Below, in pieces: positions 55,755 to 64,000 of a DNA stretch of 64,000 nt. The notes below the pieces were generated by a model. That model was given only the letters and a program-made list of their open reading frames with translations. It was not told where the DNA came from and searched no databases. The DNA comes from Bryobacteraceae bacterium. Lineage in GTDB: Bacteria > Acidobacteriota > Terriglobia > Bryobacterales > Bryobacteraceae. Position 1 is the first letter of the stretch. The number at the start of each line of letters is the position of its first letter. Location: assembly GCA_947458745.1 (NCBI GenBank), contig CANGYQ010000001.1:248001-312000 (forward strand), given 5' to 3'. The position numbers were made by a program, and so were the translations under genes.

Positions 55755-56861
55755 ATGACGACGGCTTTTGAGTCCAGCGAACTAGTCCTGAACATGGGTC
55801 CCCAGCACCCTTCGACGCACGGCGTGCTGCGGGTGATCCTGAAGCTGGATGGAGAGCGGGTGACGGGCACCGAATGCGTGATCGGCTACCTGCACCGTGG
55901 CGTTGAGAAGATTGCCGAGAACCGCACCTACGCCATGTTCGCTCCCTACGTGGACCGCATGGACTATGTTTCAGCGGTCTCCAACGGCCTGGGCTACTGC
56001 CTGGCGGTGGAAGCGCTGCTGGGCGTTACGGCACCGGAGCGGGCGCAAGTGGCGCGGGTGATCCTGACGGAGCTCAACCGGATTGCCAGCCATCTGCTGT
56101 GGCTGGGGACGCACGCGCTGGACATTGGCGCGATCACGCCGCTGTTCTACACGATGCGCGAACGCGAGGAGATCCTGAAGATCTTTGAGAACTACTGCGG
56201 CGCGCGTCTCACCACCCATGCTTTCCGCATTGGTGGGTTGCAGTATCAGCTTTATGCCGGATTTGAGGAAGAAATCCGGGCGTTCTGCGCGATGTTTCCG
56301 CCCAAGATTGATGAGTACGACCGCCTGTTGACGGGCAACCGGATCTGGCGGGACCGCCTGGAGGGTATCGGGCTGCTGACCGTGGAAGAGTGCAAGCAGT
56401 TGGGTGTGACCGGCCCCATGCTGCGCGCTTCGGGCTTGGCCTGGGACGTACGGCGGGCGATGCCCTATTCGGGCTACCAGAACTACGAGTTTGAGATCCC
56501 CACCGGCACCCGCGGCGATACGCTGGACCGGTATCTGGTCCGCATCGAAGAGATGCGGCAAAGTGTGCGGATCATCGAGCAGGCCGTGGCGCGGATTCCA
56601 GAAGGGCCCATCGTCGCGCGCGGGATGAAGGTGATCAAGCCACCAGTGGGGGAAGCCTATGTACCGATTGAGGCGCCCAAGGGTGAACTGGGCTATTTCA
56701 TTGTCAGCGATGGCACGATCAACCCGTACCGGGTCCGGGTCCGGCCGCCGAGTTTTCTGAACCTGCAGGCCCTGGACCAGATGGCGCGCGGAGCCCTGGT
56801 GGCGGATGTAGTAGCGATAATTGGATCGATCGACTGCGTGATGGGAGAAGTGGACCGCTAG
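55755..56861 (+). CDS. nuoD: NADH-quinone oxidoreductase subunit D
   Basis: A 368-residue 49-kDa subunit, started at the ATG at 55755 ([20 protein letters not shown]). The quinone-site hallmarks are [37 protein letters not shown] and [14 protein letters not shown]. The C-terminus ends in [11 protein letters not shown], the family end. It borders the quinone-binding cavity with NuoB, NuoC and NuoH. Separate C and D genes here show the non-fused form. The next gene is nuoI, 3 bp away. Confidence 0.96.
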   Translation: MTTAFESSELVLNMGPQHPSTHGVLRVILKLDGERVTGTECVIGYLHRGVEKIAENRTYAMFAPYVDRMDYVSAVSNGLGYCLAVEALLGVTAPERAQVARVILTELNRIASHLLWLGTHALDIGAITPLFYTMREREEILKIFENYCGARLTTHAFRIGGLQYQLYAGFEEEIRAFCAMFPPKIDEYDRLLTGNRIWRDRLEGIGLLTVEECKQLGVTGPMLRASGLAWDVRRAMPYSGYQNYEFEIPTGTRGDTLDRYLVRIEEMRQSVRIIEQAVARIPEGPIVARGMKVIKPPVGEAYVPIEAPKGELGYFIVSDGTINPYRVRVRPPSFLNLQALDQMARGALVADVVAIIGSIDCVMGEVDR

Positions 56862-56864
56862 CCA

Positions 56865-57326
56865 ATGAAGACCGTGATTGAGTTTCTGAAAAAGGCGTTG
56901 TTGCTGGACCTGCTGGAAGGCCTGTGGATCACCTTCCGCCATCAGCATCCCAAGAACATCTATACGGAACAATACCCGATCACGCGGCCGGCCGTCGCGG
57001 AACGCTATCGCGGAGCGCCCCGGCTGAACATCCATCCGGTGACCAATGAGACCCTGTGCATCGCTTGTGACCTGTGCAAAATTGCCTGCCCGGAAAACCT
57101 GATTGTGGTGGGGTTTGTGCGCGACGAGAAAAAGCGCAAGCAGCTGACTACATTCACCTACGACCTGTCGCGTTGCATGTTTTGCGGCCTGTGTGAAGAT
57201 GCCTGCCCGGTGGATGCGTTGGAGTTGACCCAGGATTTTGAGCTGGCCAGCTACACCCGCGGCGGCCAGATCTGGGATCGGCAGATGCTAGAAGAAGGGC
57301 CCCGGCCCACCGAGTACCGCCAATGA
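56865..57326 (+). CDS. nuoI: NADH-quinone oxidoreductase subunit I
   Basis: A 153-residue ferredoxin-like subunit with two [4Fe-4S] motifs. The first is Cys65, 68, 71 and 75 (CIACDLCKIACP), the second Cys104, 107, 110 and 114 (CMFCGLCEDACP). These hold clusters N6a and N6b. The position directly after nuoD, with no nuoE, F, G or H between, is unusual compared with the E. coli order. The N-terminal amphipathic helix (FLKKALLLDLLEGLWITF) is typical. A 55-bp gap separates it from nuoJ. Confidence 0.95.
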   Translation: MKTVIEFLKKALLLDLLEGLWITFRHQHPKNIYTEQYPITRPAVAERYRGAPRLNIHPVTNETLCIACDLCKIACPENLIVVGFVRDEKKRKQLTTFTYDLSRCMFCGLCEDACPVDALELTQDFELASYTRGGQIWDRQMLEEGPRPTEYRQ

Positions 57327-57381
57327 TCCACCTTGCCGCCCGGTTGGTTGAACAACGCGAGAGAGGCCAATAGCCAAGCCC

Positions 57382-57921
57382 GTGGACGCAGCTTTCTTCT
57401 GGATCTTCGCGTTGATGGCGCTGGCCGGTGCAGTGTTGACGGTCGCGCTGCGTAATGCCGTGCATTGCGCGGTGGCGCTGATCGTTTCGCTGCTGGGCAC
57501 CGCTGGGCTCTACTTGCTGCTGCGGGCGGAGTTTCTGTTTGCGACGCAGATTATTCTCTACATCGGTGGGGTGATGCTGCTGTTCCTATTTGTGATCATG
57601 CTGATCAACCTGGACGAATCGCGCCAGCAGCGGCACTTCATCAAGGGCTGGTGGCTGGGCGTATTGCTGGCGGCGGGCACGGGAGCCATCGGACTCCGCT
57701 GGGCGCTAGAGAAGCCTTGGCCCGGCCCGGAAGGCGCCTTGCCGGCAGCCTCGGGCGGCAACACGGAACGCTTGGCCGACCTGTTGTTCAGCGAGTATCT
57801 GGTCCCGTTTGAAGCGATCTCTCTCCTGTTGCTTGTGGCCATCGTGGGCAGCGTGCTGATGGCACGGCCGAAGCCCAGCGCCGAGACTGGTGAGACCCCG
57901 GCCAAGGGAGCGCAAGCATGA
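57382..57921 (+). CDS. nuoJ: NADH-quinone oxidoreductase subunit J
   Basis: A 179-residue membrane subunit with about five TM helices, started by GTG at 57382. Conserved pieces are [19 protein letters not shown], the family block [20 protein letters not shown] (pi-bulge helix TM3) and [16 protein letters not shown]. It links proton-translocation units in the membrane arm. It overlaps nuoK by 4 bp, as is normal. Confidence 0.93.
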   Translation: MDAAFFWIFALMALAGAVLTVALRNAVHCAVALIVSLLGTAGLYLLLRAEFLFATQIILYIGGVMLLFLFVIMLINLDESRQQRHFIKGWWLGVLLAAGTGAIGLRWALEKPWPGPEGALPAASGGNTERLADLLFSEYLVPFEAISLLLLVAIVGSVLMARPKPSAETGETPAKGAQA

Positions 57922-58241
57922 CCGGGCTGAGCTTGACCACGATCGGCTTGGGACACTACCTGGCTCTCAGCGCAGCCTTGATGCTGATCGGCACCGTGGG
58001 CGTGCTGACGCGCCGCAACGTGGTGGTGATCTTGATGTCGGTGGAACTGATCCTGAATGCCGTCAACATCAACCTGATCGCCTTCTCGAAGCACCTGGGG
58101 CAGTTGCACGGCCAGGTGTTCGCGATTTTCGTCATCGCGGTGGCGGTGGCGGAAGCCGCCGTGGGCCTGGGTATCCTGATCGCGCTCTACCGGAACAAGG
58201 GCACGGTGAATGCCGATGAAGTGGATCTACTGAAATGGTAG
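57918..58241 (+). CDS. nuoK: NADH-quinone oxidoreductase subunit K
   Basis: A 107-residue subunit with three TM helices. The two conserved membrane Glu residues for proton movement lie in [19 protein letters not shown] and [19 protein letters not shown]. Length is standard. It overlaps nuoJ by 4 bp and nuoL by 7 bp. Confidence 0.96.
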   Translation: MTGLSLTTIGLGHYLALSAALMLIGTVGVLTRRNVVVILMSVELILNAVNINLIAFSKHLGQLHGQVFAIFVIAVAVAEAAVGLGILIALYRNKGTVNADEVDLLKW

Positions 58242-60091
58242 AGACCCTGGCGGCGTTGATTTTGCTGTTGCCGTTGGCGGGGGCAGCGACCATGCTGCTG
58301 GCCGGGAGGCGCATACCCCGGCTGCTGGTCCAGCTGATCTGTTGCACCACGGTGGGCTTGGCGTTTGCGGCGACGGTCGTCCTATTGCTGCAGCCGGCGC
58401 CGGGAGGCGAAACGGGCCGGGAGATCATTTACGGCACTTGGATGCCGGGCCTCGGCGCGGATTTCGCTGTTCTCATCGATTCATCCAGCGCTCTACTGAT
58501 GCTGGTGATTACGGGGATCGGTTTCCTGATCCATTTCTACTCCTGCGGCTACATGGAGCATGAAGCCGGAGCGGCCCGGTTCTTCGGCTACCTCAACCTG
58601 TTCGTATTCTTCATGCTGCTGCTGGTGATGTCGAACAACCTGGCGCTGACGTTTGCCGGGTGGGAGGGCGTGGGCCTGTCCAGCTATCTGCTGATCGGCT
58701 TTTACGTCGATCGCCCCGCCGCCGGCAACGCGGCGAACAAGGCGTTCCTGACCAACCGCGTCGCGGATGCCGCTTACCTGCTGGCGATGTTCACCATCCT
58801 GGCCCAGACCGGCACGCTGCGGTATCGCGAGTTTCTGCCGCAACTGGCACCCGAGTGGGCCGCCACAGTCGCAGTTTTGCTGCTGCTGGCCGCCATGGGC
58901 AAGAGCGCGCAGTACCCCTTTGCGATCTGGCTGCCTGATGCCATGGAAGGCCCGACGCCCGTGTCCGCCCTGATCCACGCTGCCACCATGGTGACGGCCG
59001 GCGTCTTCCTGATTGTGCGCTGCGCCCCGGTGTTCAATGCGGCCCCGCAGGTGCTGGCGGTAATCTCAGTGGTGGGCGCAGTGACAGCACTGCTGGCGGC
59101 CACCATTGCCCTGGTGCAGAACGACATCAAGCGCGTGCTGGCCTATTCCACCGTTAGCCAGTTGGGCCTGATGTTTATCGCGCTGGGCGTGGGTGCCTAT
59201 GATGCGGCCTTGTTCCACTTGTTCACCCATGCCTTCTTTAAGGCACTGCTGTTCCTGTGTGCCGGCGCGGTGATCCATTCGCTGGATGGGGAGCAGGACA
59301 TGCGGCGAATGGGAGGCCTAAAGAAGCAGTTCCCCTTTGCGTTCTGGACCATGGTGATCGGCACCCTGGCCATCGCGGGCGTACCTGGACTGGCGGGCTT
59401 TGTGTCGAAGGACCAGATTCTCTGGCTGGCCTTCAAGACCTCACCTTCGCTGTGGGCGTTCGGCATTGCCACTTCGCTGCTGACGGCGTTCTACATGTGG
59501 CGGCTGATCAACATGACCTTTCTGGGTGAATCGCACCACGCCGAGCCGCACTCGCTACCGTTGACCATGCGGGCCCCGCTGGCCGTGCTGGCGCTGGGGA
59601 GCGTGGTGGCCGGGTGGCTGCCATTGGGTCTCCACCAAGCGGATCATCAATCGATGGAGTACGTCCTGATGGCGGTCGCCATTGGAGCCGCCGCCAGCGG
59701 CATCGCGATGGCCCATTTCCGGTGGCGGTTCCTGTCTCCGTTCTACTTCTTGTTTGAGCGTGGCTGGTATGTCGATCAGGCGGCCCAGGCCATCTTGGTT
59801 CGGGGCGCAGCACAAGGTGGCGGCGAGCTGCTGGGACGGCTGGACCGCGGCATCATTGACGGTGCCGTGAACGGCTTTGCGCTGCTTACCCGAAGCGTGG
59901 GCCGTCTATCGCGCATGTTCGACGCGGGCGTCGTCGATGGCTTGGTACGTCTGACGGCGTTTCTGGTGAAGGCGGTTTCCTACCCCGTACGTCTGTTGCA
60001 GACCGGGTCCTTGCAATCCTACGCACTGGTTTTCCTGGCTGGCTTGGCCGCCGTCCTGGCCTGGGCCCTCGCAGGAGGCGCGAGCCGATGA
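58235..60091 (+). CDS. nuoL: NADH-quinone oxidoreductase subunit L
   Basis: A 618-residue antiporter-like subunit with about 16 TM segments. Conserved pieces are [18 protein letters not shown] with the key Glu, [20 protein letters not shown] with conserved His/Pro, and [19 protein letters not shown] with the central Lys region. The long C-terminal lateral helix region follows the antiporter core. Start overlaps nuoK by 7 bp and the end overlaps nuoM by 4 bp. It pumps protons in the distal membrane arm. Confidence 0.96.
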   Translation: MVETLAALILLLPLAGAATMLLAGRRIPRLLVQLICCTTVGLAFAATVVLLLQPAPGGETGREIIYGTWMPGLGADFAVLIDSSSALLMLVITGIGFLIHFYSCGYMEHEAGAARFFGYLNLFVFFMLLLVMSNNLALTFAGWEGVGLSSYLLIGFYVDRPAAGNAANKAFLTNRVADAAYLLAMFTILAQTGTLRYREFLPQLAPEWAATVAVLLLLAAMGKSAQYPFAIWLPDAMEGPTPVSALIHAATMVTAGVFLIVRCAPVFNAAPQVLAVISVVGAVTALLAATIALVQNDIKRVLAYSTVSQLGLMFIALGVGAYDAALFHLFTHAFFKALLFLCAGAVIHSLDGEQDMRRMGGLKKQFPFAFWTMVIGTLAIAGVPGLAGFVSKDQILWLAFKTSPSLWAFGIATSLLTAFYMWRLINMTFLGESHHAEPHSLPLTMRAPLAVLALGSVVAGWLPLGLHQADHQSMEYVLMAVAIGAAASGIAMAHFRWRFLSPFYFLFERGWYVDQAAQAILVRGAAQGGGELLGRLDRGIIDGAVNGFALLTRSVGRLSRMFDAGVVDGLVRLTAFLVKAVSYPVRLLQTGSLQSYALVFLAGLAAVLAWALAGGASR

Positions 60092-61521
60092 TCGGCCTGC
60101 TGCTGCTGGTTCCGCTGGCGGGGATGTTGATCTCCATTTTCCTGCCGGCCCGGTTGAGCAAGTACTGGGCGGCAGCGGTGAGCGCCGCCACGGCGCTGCT
60201 GTCGGTCCAGCTTTTGCGCACCGGCGCGACGGCGGAGCGGATGCCCTGGATCCCCTCGCTGGGGGTTGATTACCACGTCGCGGCTGACGGCATCAGCCTG
60301 CTGATGCTGGTGCTGACCACGGTGATGACGTTGCTGGCCATCCTGGCCAGCTTCGAATCGGTGAAGGATCGCGTCAAGGAGTTCTACGCGCTGTTGCTGT
60401 TGCTGGAATCAGCGATGCTGGGCGTGTTCGTGGCGCAGGACTTTGTTCTGTTCTTCGTCTTCTTTGAGTTCTCGCTGGTGCCGATGTACTTCCTGATCGG
60501 CCTGTGGGGCGGGGAGCGGCGGCTCTATGCGGCCATCAAGTTCTTTCTCTATACGCTTTCGGGCAGCGTGTTCCTGTTGTTGGGAATCATCGCGCTCTAC
60601 CTCAAAAGCGGTGCCCGGACCTTTGACGCCGCCACGCTACTGGCCGCACCGCTTGATCCAGTGACGGCGCAATGGGTGTTCTGGGCGTTTTTCCTGGCCT
60701 TTGCGATCAAGGTACCGATGTTCCCGTTGCATACGTGGCTGCCCGATGCTCACACGGAGGCACCGACAGCGGGCAGCGTGATCCTGGCGGGCGTGATGCT
60801 GAAGATGGGCACCTATGGCTTTCTGCGATTCTCGCTGCCGTTGCTACCCCAAGCGGGTCATGCGCGGGAGATCGTGACGGTGCTGGGGGTGCTCTCTATC
60901 ATTGCGATCCTTTACGGCGCGCTGGTCAGCCTGATGCAGAAGGATTGGAAGCGCCTGGTGGCTTATTCGTCGGTGTCGCACCTGGGCTTCTGCACGCTGG
61001 GCCTGTTCAGCCTGAATGCCAGCGGCATCTCCGGCAGTGTCCTGCAGCAGGTGAATCACGGCATCTCGACGGGCCTCTTGTTTCTCATCGTGGGCATTGT
61101 CTACGAGCGACGTCATACCCGCGTGATTGCCGACTTCGGCGGCTTGGCGCACGCCATGCCAAACATGTCGGTGATCTTTGCGATCGCCATGCTGAGTTCC
61201 GCGGGGCTGCCGCTGTTGAATGGATTTGTGGGTGAGTTCGCCATTTTGAACGGAGCCTATCAGGCCAATGCACTGTGGGCCTACTGGTCCGTGCCGGGTG
61301 TCGTGCTGGGGGCGGCGTATCTGCTTTGGCTTTACCAGCGGACGATGCTGGGTCCGGCGCAGGAGGTCAACGCCCGCTTGCAGGACCTGACCGTCCGCGA
61401 ATGGCTGACCGTGCTGCCGCTGGTGGCCTGGGCGATTTCGATCGGCGTGTATCCCAAGCCTTACTTTGACCTGATCGCCCCCGGCGTGAAGGCCGCCCTG
61501 GAGGCGCTGCACCGCAGCTAA
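60088..61521 (+). CDS. nuoM: NADH-quinone oxidoreductase subunit M
   Basis: A 477-residue antiporter-like subunit with about 14 TM segments. Motifs are FFVFFEFSLVPMYFLIGLWG with the conserved Glu, KVPMFPLHTWLPDAHTEAPT, and LMQKDWKRLVAYSSVSHLGF. The start overlaps nuoL by 4 bp and nuoN starts 5 bp after its end. It is the standard middle proton channel subunit. Confidence 0.96.
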   Translation: MIGLLLLVPLAGMLISIFLPARLSKYWAAAVSAATALLSVQLLRTGATAERMPWIPSLGVDYHVAADGISLLMLVLTTVMTLLAILASFESVKDRVKEFYALLLLLESAMLGVFVAQDFVLFFVFFEFSLVPMYFLIGLWGGERRLYAAIKFFLYTLSGSVFLLLGIIALYLKSGARTFDAATLLAAPLDPVTAQWVFWAFFLAFAIKVPMFPLHTWLPDAHTEAPTAGSVILAGVMLKMGTYGFLRFSLPLLPQAGHAREIVTVLGVLSIIAILYGALVSLMQKDWKRLVAYSSVSHLGFCTLGLFSLNASGISGSVLQQVNHGISTGLLFLIVGIVYERRHTRVIADFGGLAHAMPNMSVIFAIAMLSSAGLPLLNGFVGEFAILNGAYQANALWAYWSVPGVVLGAAYLLWLYQRTMLGPAQEVNARLQDLTVREWLTVLPLVAWAISIGVYPKPYFDLIAPGVKAALEALHRS

Positions 61522-61526
61522 GCGCG

Positions 61527-62948
61527 ATGGGCAACTTCTACACTTCCACCGACCATTTCGCGCTGATGCCGGCGCTGGTCTTGGCGTTGTTCGGCTGCGC
61601 GGGCCTGTTCTTCCGCCGGATCTCGGGCGTGGCCATGCTGGTGGCAGGCGAGCTCTTCACAGGCATCGCGCTGTGGCGGCAACTGCAGGCCGGCGCGATC
61701 ACCGCCTTTGACGGCGGCCTGGTCATCGACGGACTGGGATTGTTCTTCAATTTTCTATTCGTCGCGGCGGCGGCCATCACCGGCCTGATCTCCTACCGCT
61801 ACCTGGATATCGAGGACGAGCATCACCCGGAGTTCTACGGTCTGCTGATGCTGGCCCAGTGCGGCATGTTCTTCTTGGCCACGGGCACTGATCTGGTGAC
61901 GCTGTTCACGGGGCTGGAACTGATGTCGGTCACCTTTTACGTGCTGGTCGGCTTTCTGCGGGAGAACCGGCGGTCCAACGAAGCTGCCCTGAAGTATCTG
62001 CTGCTGGGCGCTTTTTCGAGCGGCATTCTGGCCTATGGCCTATCGCTGTTTTACGGCTTGACCGGCACCACCAAACTCGCGCCGATGGCCCAGGCGCTGG
62101 CCGCACTCGACCCAACCCATCCGGCCGTGGTCCTGGCGCTGATCACCACTGCCGCCGGACTGTTCTTCAAGATCTCGGCCGCACCGTTCCATATGTGGGC
62201 CCCCGATGTCTACGAGGGCGCGCCTACTCCCGTGACGGCCTACTTGTCCGTAGCCTCCAAGGCGGCCGCGTTTGCGTTGCTGCTACGGCTGTTTCTGGGT
62301 CCGCTAGCACCGTTGCGCGACAGATGGCAGCCGGTGGTGACCGTGGTGGCGATCCTCAGCCTGACCATCGGCAACCTGGCCGCGGTAACGCAATCGAACA
62401 TCAAGCGCCTGCTGGCCTATTCCAGCATTTCGCACGCCGGCTACATTCTGCTGGGCGTCGCCGCCGGCAATGAGACCGGGTTGCGGGGCGCGCTGCTCTA
62501 CACGCTGGTCTACACGTTGATGAACCTGGGCGCGTTTCTGGTGCTGGTGGCCATGCGCCGCCAGAATCTACCCGGTGAGACGCTGGAAGACTTCTCCGGC
62601 CTGATGCGCCGCAGTCCGGTCTATGCCGTCCTGATGCTGGTGTTCCTGCTGTCACTGGCGGGAATTCCACCGACAGCGGGATTCGTGGCAAAGGCCTACC
62701 TGTTCCTGGCGCTGGTGGAGGCACAGCAGTATGTGCTGGCGGTGATCGGGACGGTCTATGTGGCCGTCTCGCTCTACTACTATTTCCGCATCGTTCGCGC
62801 CATGTTCGCTGGGGACGCCAAGCCGGAAGCGCCGCTGGCCATCAGTTGGGGCATTGGCGTCTCCACAGCGGTAACCGCACTGACTACGCTCGGGTTCGGA
62901 CTTTGGCCGGAGCCGCTGTTCCAGTGGGTGAAAGGAGTCACCCGCTAG
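61527..62948 (+). CDS. nuoN: NADH-quinone oxidoreductase subunit N
   Basis: A 473-residue antiporter-like subunit. Conserved parts are LFTGLELMSVTFYVLVGF with the key Glu, AAPFHMWAPDVYEGAPTPVT, and VTQSNIKRLLAYSSISHAGY. The C-terminus has LAGIPPTAGFVAKAYLF. It starts 5 bp after nuoM and is followed 1 bp later by nuoH. Length is normal for bacteria. Confidence 0.96.
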   Translation: MGNFYTSTDHFALMPALVLALFGCAGLFFRRISGVAMLVAGELFTGIALWRQLQAGAITAFDGGLVIDGLGLFFNFLFVAAAAITGLISYRYLDIEDEHHPEFYGLLMLAQCGMFFLATGTDLVTLFTGLELMSVTFYVLVGFLRENRRSNEAALKYLLLGAFSSGILAYGLSLFYGLTGTTKLAPMAQALAALDPTHPAVVLALITTAAGLFFKISAAPFHMWAPDVYEGAPTPVTAYLSVASKAAAFALLLRLFLGPLAPLRDRWQPVVTVVAILSLTIGNLAAVTQSNIKRLLAYSSISHAGYILLGVAAGNETGLRGALLYTLVYTLMNLGAFLVLVAMRRQNLPGETLEDFSGLMRRSPVYAVLMLVFLLSLAGIPPTAGFVAKAYLFLALVEAQQYVLAVIGTVYVAVSLYYYFRIVRAMFAGDAKPEAPLAISWGIGVSTAVTALTTLGFGLWPEPLFQWVKGVTR

Positions 62949-62949
62949 C

Positions 62950-64000
62950 ATGCTGGTCTCGATTCTGATCCTGCTGGTCGTCATCCTGATCTTCCCGCTG
63001 GTGGCCGGATACCTGGTTCACCTGGAACGCAAGGTGCTGGCTGATTTCCAGGTGCGCCTGGGACCCATGCGCGTTGGGCCCTACGGCCTGCTGCAGCCCA
63101 TCGCCGACGCCTTGAAGCTGCTGCTGAAGGAAGACATCGTCCCCACCGTCGCGGATAAGTGGTTGTTTCTGGCGGCGCCCATCGTCACGCTGTTCACCGC
63201 GCTGACCAGCTTCGCCGTGCTGCCGTTTGCCGATTCGATCGTGGCGGCGGACGTCAACGTCGGCCTGCTGGTGGTGGCTGGTATGGGGGCCGTGGGCATC
63301 CTTGGGATTATCCTGGGCGGCTGGTCGTCCAACAGCCATTACCCGCTGCTGGGTGCGTTGCGCAGCGCGGCTCAGTTGGTCAGCTATGAAGTGGCGCTAT
63401 CGCTCGCCCTCCTGGCTGGCGTGATGGCCGCCGGTACGCTGAGCATGGTAGAGATTGTCCAGGCCCAGCACGACCGGGGCATCTGGTTCCTGTTCTCCAA
63501 CTACGGGCTGATGTTTATCCCGTTCCTGATCTTCGTGATCGCGGCCACGGCGGAAACCAACCGCGCCCCCTTCGATCTGCCGGAGGCGGAATCGGAGCTG
63601 GTGGCGGGGTTCCACACCGAATACTCGGGCTTCCGGTGGGCGCTCTACATGCTGGCTGAGTACGCCAACATGTTCGTGATCTCGGCCGTCGGCGCCACGC
63701 TGTTCCTGGGTGGCTGGATGCGTCCCTTCCCCAACGTCACGTGGCTGGGCCCGGCGTTCGACTATGCGCTCCCGGTGTTGTCGATCGCCGGTACCGGGGC
63801 GGCCTCCATCTGGATGGCCGGAAAGCTGCAACCCAAACTGCCGCGGATCGGGCTACAAATTGTGGGAGGCTTGCTGATTCTGTTGGCCGGGCCATTCCTG
63901 GTGCCGGAGCTAAACCACTATCTCTCGGGCTTCTTCTGGTTCTTTTTCAAGGTGGGAGCGATGCTGTACGTCTTCATCTGGTTCCGTGGCACCTGGCCCC
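62950..64000 (+). CDS. nuoH: NADH-quinone oxidoreductase subunit H, 3' end outside window
   Basis: The first 350 residues of the membrane subunit that forms the quinone channel. Hallmarks are AGYLVHLERKVLADFQVRLG, RVGPYGLLQPIADALKLLLK and the acidic loop TAETNRAPFDLPEAESELVA, with GFHTEYSG after it. The frame is open to the right edge, so only a short C-terminus may be missing. In most operons nuoH lies between G and I; here it comes after nuoN. Start ATG at 62950 is 1 bp past the nuoN stop. Confidence 0.96.
   Translation, partial: MLVSILILLVVILIFPLVAGYLVHLERKVLADFQVRLGPMRVGPYGLLQPIADALKLLLKEDIVPTVADKWLFLAAPIVTLFTALTSFAVLPFADSIVAADVNVGLLVVAGMGAVGILGIILGGWSSNSHYPLLGALRSAAQLVSYEVALSLALLAGVMAAGTLSMVEIVQAQHDRGIWFLFSNYGLMFIPFLIFVIAATAETNRAPFDLPEAESELVAGFHTEYSGFRWALYMLAEYANMFVISAVGATLFLGGWMRPFPNVTWLGPAFDYALPVLSIAGTGAASIWMAGKLQPKLPRIGLQIVGGLLILLAGPFLVPELNHYLSGFFWFFFKVGAMLYVFIWFRGTWP

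Noticed and set aside
55971-57035. Minus-strand open frame of 354 codons opposite nuoD and nuoI
   Set aside because: Antisense to two strongly conserved complex I genes, with no recognisable protein features.

Overview
The window is about 64 kb of GC-rich bacterial chromosome with densely packed, mostly operonic genes. The best fit is an Acidobacteriota genome of the Bryobacterales/Solibacterales type. That is an inference from gene content: a DUF1592/DUF1552 pair with an ankyrin protein, several Tat-type Gfo/Idh/MocA oxidoreductases and sugar isomerases, PEP-CTERM proteins, HspR next to dnaK/dnaJ, and an iorAB-type molybdoenzyme remnant. I found no rRNA, tRNA, CRISPR array, insertion sequence or phage module.

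Region 1-5.2 kb (minus strand) is an outer-surface redox cassette: DUF1592 multi-domain cytochrome-like protein, DUF1552 protein, then an ankyrin protein that runs off the left edge. Region 5.2-8.7 kb is a strip of decaying genes: a truncated DUF5615 gene joined to a broken Ser/Thr kinase fragment, two tandem pstB genes, a pstC/pstA deletion remnant, and pstS with an in-frame amber codon. Region 8.8-12.5 kb is the heat-shock group dnaK-dnaJ-hspR. Region 12.5-16 kb holds orphan modA, a Gfo/Idh oxidoreductase, a PIN toxin with a putative antitoxin, and xerC. TrmFO (16.0-17.35 kb) follows; upstream of it lie the wrecked iorA/iorB genes and a 75-bp exact copy of an internal piece of mtnA, whose parent gene is 19 kb away.

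Region 18-32.5 kb is a run of accessory and metabolic genes: serine hydrolase, sialidase-like propeller, two unidentified ORFs, Gfo/Idh oxidoreductase, BLUF photoreceptor, DinB protein, methylmalonyl-CoA mutase large subunit, HbpS/GlcG-like protein, a FliA/SigB-class sigma factor, SppA, and two Tat-type TIM-barrel isomerases. Region 32.5-38 kb has a NarL/NreC-type two-component pair, a second ankyrin protein, a TlpA-like thioredoxin, MtnA and a CPBP protease. Region 38-50 kb is dominated by DNA repair (uvrA, addB-addA). It also carries a deoxyhypusine-synthase-like protein, a second sialidase-like protein, a DUF72 protein, and a small protein/nucleotidyltransferase pair.

Region 52.3-55.2 kb holds three tandem, mutually homologous PEP-CTERM proteins, each followed by a hairpin. 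Region 55.3-64 kb is a respiratory complex I operon with the order nuoC-D-I-J-K-L-M-N-H. nuoH is cut by the window edge, and there are no nuoA, B, E, F or G genes in the visible part.

The most unusual material is the cluster of gene fragments and ectopic junctions at 5.2-18.1 kb, the complementary loss of ATPase motifs in the two PstB paralogs, and the tandem PEP-CTERM family.
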